Below, piece by piece: positions 1-6,029 of a DNA stretch of 8,202 nucleotides (position 1 is its first letter; each line of letters starts with the position of its first letter). The notes beneath the pieces were generated by a model. That model was not told the DNA's origin. It was given only the letters and a program-made list of their open reading frames with translations, and did no database searches. Where the stretch lies: NCBI GenBank assembly GCA_964343975.1, contig CAYFLU010000149.1, forward strand, positions 1 through 8,202, written 5' to 3'. The stretch is from SCUN01 sp964343975. Lineage in GTDB: Bacteria > Acidobacteriota > Vicinamibacteria > Vicinamibacterales > SCN-69-37. The position numbers were made by a program, and so were the translations under genes.

Positions 1-347
1 CGTCGATCTGGGGCCGCGAGAGCGGCGGCCGCATGACGTACAACGCGGTGAAGGCGGCTGAGATCAGCCTCGCGAAGGCGATGGCGCAACAGCTCGCGAA
101 AGACAACATCCGCGTGAACAGCGTGGCGCCGGGGTCGATCTCCTTTCCGGGCGGCTCGTGGTGGAAGCGTCAGCAGGACGATCCGAAAGGCATCGCCGAG
201 TTCGTGGCGCGCGAGATTCCATTTGGCCGGTTCGGGACCGCGGAGGAAGTGGGCGCGCTGGTCGCGTTTCTCGCGTCACCGAAAGCGAGCTGGATCACCG
301 GCGCGTCGGTGACCGTGGACGGCGGCCAGAGCCGCAGCAACATCTGA
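1..347 (+). CDS. Short-chain dehydrogenase/reductase (SDR), C-terminal part
   Basis: The 5' end lies outside the window; reading frame 3 is open from the left edge to TGA at 345-347, giving about 114 residues. The classical SDR active-site pattern is visible as Tyr (codon 39-41) and Lys (codon 51-53) in TYNAVKAA. The family's catalytic Ser normally sits 13 residues before the Tyr; that codon is cut by the window edge and reads xCG, consistent with TCG. Downstream are the usual NSVAPG turn, a substrate-loop region rich in Gly/Trp/Lys, and the C-terminal GRFGTAEEV...WITGASVTVDGG signature. The protein should be a cytosolic NAD(P)(H)-dependent oxidoreductase resembling 3-oxoacyl reductases, but the substrate cannot be told because the cofactor-binding half is missing. 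A sodium symporter gene begins 10 bp downstream on the same strand, so co-transcription is likely. The family call is firm; the function is open. Confidence 0.93.
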   Translation, partial: SIWGRESGGRMTYNAVKAAEISLAKAMAQQLAKDNIRVNSVAPGSISFPGGSWWKRQQDDPKGIAEFVAREIPFGRFGTAEEVGALVAFLASPKASWITGASVTVDGGQSRSNI

Positions 348-357
348 GTCGACCGCT

Positions 358-1782
358 ATGGCCAACATCGCAGACCTCATTCAGAACGCCGCCGACTGGC
401 TCTTCATGCCGTGGGTGCTCGTCGTCCTCATGGGCGGCGGGGTGTTCCTCACGCTGCGTCTCGGATTCGTCCAGATCCGGCGGTTTCGTGAGGCGCTGAG
501 CGTGATGATCGCGTCGCAGGCGCAGGGCGCCGGTGGCGCGCTCTCGCCGTTTCAGGCGTTCATGACGGCGCTCGGCGCGTCGATCGGCACCGGCAACATC
601 GCCGGTGTGGCGACCGCCGTGATCTCCGGCGGCCCCGGCGCGCTCTTCTGGATCTGGTGCTACGGGTTCTTCGCGACGGCGATCAAGTTTTCAGAAGCCG
701 TGCTGGGCCTGAAGTTCCGCGAGCTCGTCGGCCGAGCCGGGGCGCAAGGGGCACCGGCGATACAGGACGACGTGAAGTGCGGGCCGATGTACTACTTGCG
801 CGACGGCATGAAGTCGCCGGCACTCGCGTGGATCTACGCGGCGGTGGCCGGTGTGGCCGCGCTCACGACGACGCCGTTCACGCAGCCCAACTCGATCGGC
901 GTGGCGATGGGCCACGTGTTCCCGAGCGGCACGGTGGTCTTGCCCGTGCTCGGTGAGGTGTCGCGCACGGCGCTCATCACCGGCGTGGTCGTGGCGGTGC
1001 TCACGTGGGCCGTGATCATCGGCGGCATCAAGTCGATCGGGTGGGCGGCCGAGAAGCTGGCGCCGGCGAAGGTTGGCCTCTACCTCCTTGGTGGTCTGAT
1101 CGTGATCGTGTCGCACGCCGCGATGCTGCCGTCGGTGTTGGCGCTCGTGTTCCGTGAGGCGTTCTCGCTGCACGCCGCTGGCGGCACTGCCGCCGGCCTC
1201 GGCGTGATGATGGCGCTGCGGTACGGCGTGGCGCGCGGCGTGTACGCGAACGAAGCCGGCTACGGCACGGCGGCCGTGGCCTACGGCACGGCCAAGAGCG
1301 ATCAGCCGCAGCTTCAGGGTCTCAACGCCGTGATGGAGACGTTCATCGTGTCGTTCGTGACGTCGACGATCAGCGCGTTGACGATTCTCGTGAGCGGCGT
1401 GGCGCAGCACTCGATCGAAGCGATTCGCGCGGGCGGCGCGGGCCTCACGAGCACAGCCGCGGTGGCGAGCGCGTTCAATACGTCCATGCCGACCGTCGGC
1501 GGCTGGATCGTCGCGTTCTGCGCGTTTCTCTTCGGCTACACCACGCTCATCGGCTGGGCCTACTACGGCGAACAGTTCCTCGAGTACATCCTCGGCCGCA
1601 GCGTGACGATTCCGTACCGCTGGGTGTACTGCCTGCTCATTCCGTTCGGCGCGATTGCCAAGCCCGGGGTCGTGTGGGCGTGGGGTGATCTGATGAACGC
1701 CCTGCAGGTGTTCCCGAATGTGATCGGCTTGATCGCGCTCAGCGGCGTGGTGGCCACCTACGCACGCGCGCGTCGCACCTGA
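358..1782 (+). CDS. Sodium:alanine/glycine symporter, AGCS family
   Basis: This 474-residue integral inner-membrane protein has the length and hydropathy of AGCS (alanine or glycine:cation symporter) carriers, which import small neutral amino acids with Na+. Family landmarks seen are SIGTGNIAGVATA at residues about 75-87 (the conserved GTGNI core-helix motif), FWIWCYGFFATAIKFSEAVLGLKFR at about 97-121 (split here by description: an aromatic helix followed by the SEA motif), GPMYYL at 142-147, and NEAGYGT at 298-304, the counterpart of the family's NEAGxGS motif. About ten to eleven hydrophobic segments follow from the N-terminal one at roughly 18-34. The ATG at 358 is the first in frame after the SDR stop and begins just before the first membrane helix. 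No Shine-Dalgarno sequence is visible in the 10-bp gap, so coupling to the upstream gene is plausible. The exact amino acid (Ala, Gly or other) cannot be assigned. Confidence 0.95.
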   Translation: MANIADLIQNAADWLFMPWVLVVLMGGGVFLTLRLGFVQIRRFREALSVMIASQAQGAGGALSPFQAFMTALGASIGTGNIAGVATAVISGGPGALFWIWCYGFFATAIKFSEAVLGLKFRELVGRAGAQGAPAIQDDVKCGPMYYLRDGMKSPALAWIYAAVAGVAALTTTPFTQPNSIGVAMGHVFPSGTVVLPVLGEVSRTALITGVVVAVLTWAVIIGGIKSIGWAAEKLAPAKVGLYLLGGLIVIVSHAAMLPSVLALVFREAFSLHAAGGTAAGLGVMMALRYGVARGVYANEAGYGTAAVAYGTAKSDQPQLQGLNAVMETFIVSFVTSTISALTILVSGVAQHSIEAIRAGGAGLTSTAAVASAFNTSMPTVGGWIVAFCAFLFGYTTLIGWAYYGEQFLEYILGRSVTIPYRWVYCLLIPFGAIAKPGVVWAWGDLMNALQVFPNVIGLIALSGVVATYARARRT

Positions 1783-1789
1783 CCGCGCG

Positions 1790-2179
1790 CTAGACGATCG
1801 CCGCCAGCCGTAACTTCACGTGCGTGGCGATCTTCCAGAACACGGCGTCGCGCGTGAGCAGCGGCGCCTCACGATCGAGGGCGCACTGCGCCACATGAGC
1901 ATCGGCCGCGCTCACGCTGAGGCCATGCTCGCGCAACGATCGCCGCAGCTCACCCACGCGCGCCCAATGCATGAAGCCCGCGTCATGGAGCGGGAGGTCC
2001 ATCAGGAGATCCTCGAGCGCCATCCGGTCGTTCTTCGACCGCGCGCCCGAGGTCAGTTCCGCCACGACGATCGGCGGCACGACGATCGCCTGACTCTCAA
2101 GCGCCTGCTCGAAGAGCTGCGCGGGCCGACCCGCCAGATATTCGATCCACTCCGACGTGTCGGCGACGATGCCCTTCAC
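1790..2179 (-). CDS. vapC: VapC-type PIN-domain ribonuclease toxin
   Basis: This 129-residue protein is a complete PIN domain of the usual VapC length. VapC toxins are Mg2+-dependent endoribonucleases that cleave tRNA or rRNA and are neutralised by their partner VapB. The four acidic metal-binding positions expected of the fold are visible: Asp7 in VADTSEW, Glu41 in VVAELTSGA, Asp93 in SAADAHVAQCA and Asp111 in LLTRDAVF. The start is GTG at 2179-2177, and it overlaps the antitoxin stop in a 4-bp GTGA, the classic arrangement for translational coupling. The stop codon is TAG. The gene converges on the symporter gene with only 7 bp between stops and no hairpin. All catalytic residues are intact, so it is probably an active toxin; its RNA target cannot be predicted from sequence. 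Confidence 0.93.
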   Translation of the reverse strand: MKGIVADTSEWIEYLAGRPAQLFEQALESQAIVVPPIVVAELTSGARSKNDRMALEDLLMDLPLHDAGFMHWARVGELRRSLREHGLSVSAADAHVAQCALDREAPLLTRDAVFWKIATHVKLRLAAIV

Positions 2180-2400
2180 GACCGGTGTCGTCCGCGTGTC
2201 TCCGCCGCGCGTTCACGCGCGTCGTCAATATCCAGATCGAGATGGATCTTCCCGCGCAGGGCTTGAGCCTTTGAAAATGCGCGGGAACGCTTGACCAGTT
2301 CCAGTCCCGCGATCAGCGTGTCCGTAATGCCCTTTCCGCTGACAGACGTCGCCTCGTCGAGCAGATGGGCGGGCAGATTGGCGGTAATCCGCTTCGTCAT
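2176..2400 (-). CDS. vapB: VapB-type antitoxin (ribbon-helix-helix-like)
   Basis: The 74-residue product has the layout of VapB antitoxins: an N-terminal beta-strand plus two helices (KRITANLPAHLLDEA, then GITDTLIAGLELVKR) matching a ribbon-helix-helix DNA-binding unit. A charged linker leads to a C-terminal toxin-embracing segment, RGKIHLDLDIDDARERA, of the kind that wraps around the PIN active site. I chose the ATG at 2400-2398 because it starts right at the RHH strand. A longer frame running up to 2703 would cross the operator and read antisense into the helicase gene, giving Arg/His-rich non-protein-like sequence. It lies upstream of vapC and overlaps it by 4 bp. No Shine-Dalgarno is evident; a -10-like CATCAT lies 7 bp upstream, suggesting a leaderless mRNA. 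Autorepression of vapBC by a VapB-VapC complex is typical of the family and fits the repeats found upstream. Confidence 0.9.
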   Translation of the reverse strand: MTKRITANLPAHLLDEATSVSGKGITDTLIAGLELVKRSRAFSKAQALRGKIHLDLDIDDARERAAETRGRHRS

Positions 2401-2401
2401 G

Positions 2402-2420
2402 TCAGTGATGATGACACTGA
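2402..2420. promoter_or_regulatory. Inverted repeat, candidate VapB operator half 1
   Basis: TCAGTG (2402-2407) and CACTGA (2415-2420) form 6-bp perfect arms around a 7-bp centre. The repeat covers the putative -10 hexamer of vapBC and ends 2 bp upstream of the vapB start codon. RHH antitoxins typically bind paired short palindromes at their own promoter, so this is a reasonable operator candidate; binding itself is inferred. Confidence 0.45.
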
Positions 2421-2436
2421 TATTGATTGATATCAA
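2408..2436 (-). promoter_or_regulatory. Putative vapBC promoter
   Basis: Read on the minus strand, TTGATA (2436-2431) and CATCAT (2413-2408) are separated by 17 bp, and CATCAT lies 7 bp from the vapB ATG. The -35 match to TTGACA is good; the -10 match is weak. The region is clearly more AT-rich than the surrounding DNA. Transcription from here would start at or within a few bases of the ATG. Confidence 0.45.
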
Positions 2437-2437
2437 T
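2426..2437. promoter_or_regulatory. Perfect 12-bp palindrome, candidate VapB operator half 2
   Basis: ATTGATATCAAT is a perfect palindrome and contains the TTGATA -35-like hexamer of the vapBC promoter. ATTG is also repeated directly just before it (2422-2425 and 2426-2429). Its centre is about 20 bp (roughly two helical turns) from the centre of the neighbouring inverted repeat, so two dimers could bind the same face of the DNA. Confidence 0.5.
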
Positions 2438-2463
2438 ACGATGGTCAGGTCACTGCGGTGAAC

Positions 2464-2511
2464 CTTCGCCATTTGATCGCCATGTGACGTCCGGCTAAGA
2501 TCGGGTGGCCG
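2464..2511 (+). promoter_or_regulatory. mrfA promoter block, near-copy of the mrfB upstream block
   Basis: TTGATC (2473-2478) and TAAGAT (2496-2501) are separated by exactly 17 bp, and TAAGAT ends 10 bp before the mrfA ATG, so the transcript would have little or no leader. The block aligns without gaps to 7613-7660 upstream of mrfB: 34 of 48 positions are identical, including TTCGCC-n-TTTGATCGCC and CCGGCTAAGATCG. GATCG occurs twice in each block with the same 24-bp spacing. Promoter function is inferred from the match to sigma-70 consensus and from this conservation. Confidence 0.65.
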
Positions 2512-4959
2512 ATGGAAATTCTGCCCGCGCTCACGTCGAACAAGGACGAATCGCTCCAGCAAGCGCTGCAGCGCATGCTCTCGTCGCACGAGCGGGCGCT
2601 GCAGTCGGGCGACGATGACCCGCATGTGACGGCGGTGCGGCGGTTGGCGCCGCAGGCGGCGGTGTACGCGCCGTTTCCGGATGCGCTGGATCCGCGGGTG
2701 CATGCGGCGTACGCGTCGCGCGGCATCGATCAGCTCTACTCACACCAGGCCGAGGCGATCGATCACGCGATCAACGGCCGCCATGTCGTGGTGGTCACGC
2801 CGACGGCGTCGGGCAAGACCCTCTGTTACAACGTGCCGGTTCTGAACGCGATCCTGGGCGATCCGGCATCGCGTGCCCTGTACCTCTTTCCGACGAAGGC
2901 GCTCGCGCAGGACCAGCTGGCCGAGCTGCACCAGATGGCGGAGGTCATTGGCGGGCAGACGGGCGAGAACATCGGCGTGTTCACGTACGATGGCGACACG
3001 CCGCAGGATGCGCGTCGCGCCATTCGCGGCAAGGCGCACGTCATCCTGAGCAATCCCGACATGGTGCACGCCGGGATCCTGCCGCACCATCCGCGGTGGG
3101 CCAAGCTCTTCGAGAATCTCAAGTACGTCGTCATCGACGAGCTGCACACGTATCGCGGCGTGTTTGGCTCGCATCTGTCGAACATTCTGCGGCGCCTCGA
3201 GCGGATCTGCCGGCACTACGGATCGTCGCCGACGTTCATCTGCTCGTCGGCGACGATCGCGAATCCGCGTGAACTGGCGGAGAAGCTCACGGGCAAGCCG
3301 TTCGAGCTCGTGGACAAGAGCGGTGCGCCGCGTGGCGAGAAGTTCTTTCTCTTCGTGAATCCGCCGGTGGTCAACGCCCAGCTGGGGATCCGCCGGTCGT
3401 ATCTCTCCGAAGCGCGGCGCGTGGCGATCGAGTTCCTCAAGCGCGGCCTGCAGATGATCGTGTTCGCGCAGAGCCGGTTGTCGACCGAGATTCTCACGAC
3501 GTACATGAAGGACGCGTTTGCCGGCCCGCCGGGAGCGGCGGACGTGATTCGCGGGTACCGTGGCGGGTATCTGCCGATGCGGCGGCGCGAGATCGAGCGC
3601 GGGCTGCGTGACGGCGACGTGCGGTGTGTTGTGTCGACCAACGCGCTCGAACTCGGCATCGACATCGGCGCCCTCGACGTGGCGGTGATGGCCGGCTATC
3701 CGGGCACGATCGCCGCGACGTGGCAGCGCGCGGGCCGGGCCGGCCGACGCGCCGGCCGTTCCGCGGCGGTGCTGGTGGCTTCGAGCGCGCCGGTCGATCA
3801 GTTCGTGGCGCGGCATCCCGACTACTTCTTCGGCGCCTCACCCGAACACGCGCTCGTCAATCCCGACAACCTGCACATCCTGCTCGATCACGTGAAGTGC
3901 GCCGCGTTCGAGATGCCGTTCAACGACGGCGACATCTTCGGGTCGATCAACGTCGATGAAGTGCTCACCGTGCTGGGCGAAGAGGGCTTCGTGCATCACG
4001 CGGACGGGCAGTGGCAATGGACGCACGAGTCGTACCCGGCGGACGCCGTCAGCTTGCGGAGTGTCACCTCCGACAACTTCGTGATCATCGACCAGACCAA
4101 CGGCGAGCGCGTGATCGGCGAGACCGACTTCACGAGCGGGCCCTCGGTGTTGCACGAGAAGGCGATCTACATCCTCGAAGGTCAGCTCTTCCAGGTGGAG
4201 AAGCTCGACTTCGAGAATCGCAAGGCGTTCGTGCGGGCGGTGGAGTGCGACTACTACACCGACGCGATCGACTACACCAAGGTGACGATCCTCGAGGTGT
4301 TCGCCGGCGACGCGATGCCGCAGCCGGAACCGGACACGGCGGCCAACATCGCCATGGCCGCCGCCGGCCTCGAGTCGGACGACGTCACGCGTGCCACCGA
4401 TCTTGAAGTGCTGCCGGCGTCGTTGCAGCCCGTGGATCCGGGCGTGTCGCACGCCGCCGCGTTACGCTCTCACGGCGAAGTGCACGTCGTGTCGCGCGTC
4501 GTCGGCTTCAAGAAGATCAAGTTCTACACGAACGAAAATGTGGGCTCGGGTGAGTTGGATCTCCCCGAGCAGAACATGCACACGACGTCGTACTGGCTCC
4601 GCATTCCGGCCGAGCTGATGGCCGCGCTGCCGTACAGCACGGACGATCGTCGGGACGGGATCGCGGGCATCGCGTTCGCGATGCACAACATCGCGCCGCT
4701 GCTCCTCATGAGCGATCAGGGCGACATCGGCGTGTCGATCGACCGGGAAACGATCTACCTCTACGACAACTATCCAGGCGGCATCGGTTTCAGCGAGCCG
4801 TTGTTCTCCATGCACGACGAGCTGCTCTCGCGCACGAAGGAACTGATCGGCGAATGTCCGTGCACGAGCGGCTGTCCGTCGTGCGTCGGTCCGGAAGGCG
4901 CGACGGGCCCCAACACCAAGCGCGTGGCGCAGGACCTGCTGAGTCGTCTGTCGGCGTAA
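2512..4959 (+). CDS. mrfA: MrfA/YprA-family ATP-dependent DNA helicase with DUF1998 domain
   Basis: This 815-residue superfamily 2 helicase carries the motifs in order: a Q-motif-like YSHQAEAI (76-83), Walker A TPTASGKT (96-103), Walker B DELH (209-212, a DEAH variant), SSAT (245-248), VFAQSR (317-322), motif V STNALELGIDIG (375-386) and motif VI QRAGRAGR (405-412). The C-terminal DUF1998 part has FYTNENVGSGELDLPEQ (671-687), DNYPGGIGFSE (752-762) and four cysteines at 782, 784, 788 and 791, a likely metal site. In B. subtilis MrfA (YprA) is a 3'-5' helicase that works with the exonuclease MrfB in UvrABC-independent repair of mitomycin C damage; the same role is inferred here. Residues about 600-655 form an Ala/Pro/Asp-rich low-complexity stretch inside the C-terminal region. 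The ATG at 2512 fits the promoter block ending at 2511. The gene diverges from vapB and converges on the beta-barrel gene 13 bp downstream. Confidence 0.92.
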   Translation: MEILPALTSNKDESLQQALQRMLSSHERALQSGDDDPHVTAVRRLAPQAAVYAPFPDALDPRVHAAYASRGIDQLYSHQAEAIDHAINGRHVVVVTPTASGKTLCYNVPVLNAILGDPASRALYLFPTKALAQDQLAELHQMAEVIGGQTGENIGVFTYDGDTPQDARRAIRGKAHVILSNPDMVHAGILPHHPRWAKLFENLKYVVIDELHTYRGVFGSHLSNILRRLERICRHYGSSPTFICSSATIANPRELAEKLTGKPFELVDKSGAPRGEKFFLFVNPPVVNAQLGIRRSYLSEARRVAIEFLKRGLQMIVFAQSRLSTEILTTYMKDAFAGPPGAADVIRGYRGGYLPMRRREIERGLRDGDVRCVVSTNALELGIDIGALDVAVMAGYPGTIAATWQRAGRAGRRAGRSAAVLVASSAPVDQFVARHPDYFFGASPEHALVNPDNLHILLDHVKCAAFEMPFNDGDIFGSINVDEVLTVLGEEGFVHHADGQWQWTHESYPADAVSLRSVTSDNFVIIDQTNGERVIGETDFTSGPSVLHEKAIYILEGQLFQVEKLDFENRKAFVRAVECDYYTDAIDYTKVTILEVFAGDAMPQPEPDTAANIAMAAAGLESDDVTRATDLEVLPASLQPVDPGVSHAAALRSHGEVHVVSRVVGFKKIKFYTNENVGSGELDLPEQNMHTTSYWLRIPAELMAALPYSTDDRRDGIAGIAFAMHNIAPLLLMSDQGDIGVSIDRETIYLYDNYPGGIGFSEPLFSMHDELLSRTKELIGECPCTSGCPSCVGPEGATGPNTKRVAQDLLSRLSA

Positions 4960-4972
4960 GCAGCGGCGCCGT

Positions 4973-5947
4973 CTATCGGCCGCCGAAGTGCACGCCGAAC
5001 TTCACGCCGTATTCCATGGTCGTGTTGAACGGCTCGTAGGCATTGAGCGTCTGGCGGGCCACGACCCCGCCCACGCCGTACGCCACCGAGCCGGCGACCG
5101 TATTCGAGTCTTCCACCTGCCACTTCACGATGTACGGCTCGATCGACCATCGGCCGACGGCATACGTCGCGCTCGCACGGAGCGCCCAGCCCTGGCGCTG
5201 ATCGAACGAGAAGTCCGTGAAGTCGCCAATCGTGAACGCGGGCGTGGTGCTCGTGGCGGGCACGGTGCCGCCGCCGAGCAGGGAGTTGCGCGTGGTCTGC
5301 CAGCCGCGGAGCAAGTGGTCGTATTCCACGGTGAGCCCCAGCACGTGGTCGGCGGCCATCGTGCGGAGCGTGGCGCCCACCGGCAGATAGAGATATTCCT
5401 CGGTACGGAAGTCGTAGTTGCCGGTTGTGCCGTTCGAGAGATGGCGTAGGCCGACACCGACAAACGGCGACAGGCTCATCGAGCGACCGATCAGGTCACG
5501 ACCGATGACGACGCGTCCTTCGGCGTACCAGTCGGGATCGCCGGTCTCACTGCACGCCGACGCGGTGCCGAGCGTGAGGCGGTATCCGTTGGCTGACGTC
5601 GTGCTCGGCACGATCTGCCACGGGCGGCACCAGCCGTCGTACGCGGTGTTGCCGACTGTGCCGCGCGCATTGAACCGGCCGAACCAATGCCGTTCTTCGC
5701 CAATGAAAAATGTGCCCGTGTATTCGGCGCCGGCTTTCGGTCCGTGAATCGAGATCGCCAGATCCTTGGGCTCGCGGTAGTCGTAGTGCTGCACGCTGAC
5801 GTTGATGTCGTGGCCCGACTGGGTCGCGAGCGGGTTGACCGTCGGTGCGGTGGACTGCGCGAACGCGGGCGCCGACATCAGCAGGCTGAGGCCGATCGCC
5901 GCGGCCATTGAGCGCGTGCGAAGACGTGAGGGCTGCGGGGTGGGCAT
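4973..5947 (-). CDS. Exported outer-membrane beta-barrel-like protein, family not recognised
   Basis: The 324-residue product begins with a basic stretch, a hydrophobic core (about residues 14-27) and an AFA-Q cleavage site after Ala30, a clear Sec signal peptide. The mature part is rich in Gly, Tyr, Trp, Thr and Ser, with alternating polar and hydrophobic strands such as LYLPVGATLR, VLGLTVEYDHLL, WALRASATYAVG and the ending MEYGVKFGVHFGG. The final strands look like an outer-membrane barrel, but the last residue is Arg rather than the usual Phe. Two cysteines (in DGWCRPW and SACSETG) could form a loop disulphide. Met14 is an alternative start, but the first ATG is preferred because a TAAGAT hexamer lies exactly 10 bp upstream, as at mrfA and mrfB. 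I do not recognise a named family, so transport, adhesion or a structural role are all possible. It is divergent from the arabinofuranosidase gene. Confidence 0.8.
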   Translation of the reverse strand: MPTPQPSRLRTRSMAAAIGLSLLMSAPAFAQSTAPTVNPLATQSGHDINVSVQHYDYREPKDLAISIHGPKAGAEYTGTFFIGEERHWFGRFNARGTVGNTAYDGWCRPWQIVPSTTSANGYRLTLGTASACSETGDPDWYAEGRVVIGRDLIGRSMSLSPFVGVGLRHLSNGTTGNYDFRTEEYLYLPVGATLRTMAADHVLGLTVEYDHLLRGWQTTRNSLLGGGTVPATSTTPAFTIGDFTDFSFDQRQGWALRASATYAVGRWSIEPYIVKWQVEDSNTVAGSVAYGVGGVVARQTLNAYEPFNTTMEYGVKFGVHFGGR

Positions 5948-5963
5948 GATGACCCTGATCTTA
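5948..5963 (-). promoter_or_regulatory. -10-like TAAGAT element of the beta-barrel gene
   Basis: On the minus strand TAAGAT (5963-5958) followed by C lies 10 bp before the ATG at 5947, the same hexamer and spacing as in front of mrfA and mrfB. No good -35 hexamer is found 16-18 bp further upstream. An AGGG lies 6 bp before the ATG and could serve as a weak ribosome site if transcription starts further upstream. Confidence 0.45.
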
Positions 5964-5989
5964 CAAGGCTGATGCCAACTCTCGTGTCC

Positions 5990-5999
5990 TCACGCGTGA
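5990..5999. repeat. 10-bp palindrome between the divergent promoters
   Basis: TCACGCGTGA is a perfect palindrome flanked, two or three bases out, by GTGT (5984-5987) and ACAC (6000-6003). It overlaps the -35-like hexamer of the arabinofuranosidase gene and sits upstream of the beta-barrel promoter, where a sugar-responsive regulator could act. A palindrome of this length is expected several times by chance in 8 kb, so the assignment is weak. Confidence 0.25.
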
Positions 6000-6029
6000 A
6001 CACCGCTCGTTCTGGCATATCCTCCGCGT
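5996..6029 (+). promoter_or_regulatory. Weak candidate promoter of the arabinofuranosidase gene
   Basis: GTGAAC (5996-6001) and TATCCT (6018-6023) are 16 bp apart, and TATCCT ends 6 bp before the ATG at 6030, which would give a leaderless transcript. No Shine-Dalgarno is present. Both hexamers match the sigma-70 consensus only partly. The 82-bp region between the divergent start codons must hold the control signals of both genes. Confidence 0.35.

Noticed and set aside
691..1410. Long minus-strand open frame (239 codons) inside the symporter gene
   Set aside because: Its translation is Arg/His-rich with no recognisable motif; it is the shadow expected opposite a GC-rich gene that is clearly coding on the plus strand.
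1763..1772. Palindromic ACGCGCGCGT near the symporter stop
   Set aside because: A simple alternating CG run within coding sequence; expected by chance in GC-rich DNA.
2176..2703. 175-codon version of the antitoxin starting at 2703
   Set aside because: The extra 101 residues cross the operator/promoter region and run antisense to mrfA; they are Arg-rich and unlike VapB. The start at 2400 matches the family.
2740..3816. 358-codon minus-strand open frame inside mrfA
   Set aside because: Arg/His/Ala-rich composition with no domain; the plus strand carries all the helicase motifs here.
4952..4971. Possible terminator at the end of mrfA (CGGCG and CGCCG arms around a 10-base loop)
   Set aside because: The stem is only 5 bp, overlaps the stop codon and has no following T-run.
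5491..5911. Plus- and minus-strand small frames inside the beta-barrel gene
   Set aside because: Low-complexity translations without motifs, overlapping a gene with a signal peptide and barrel-like pattern.
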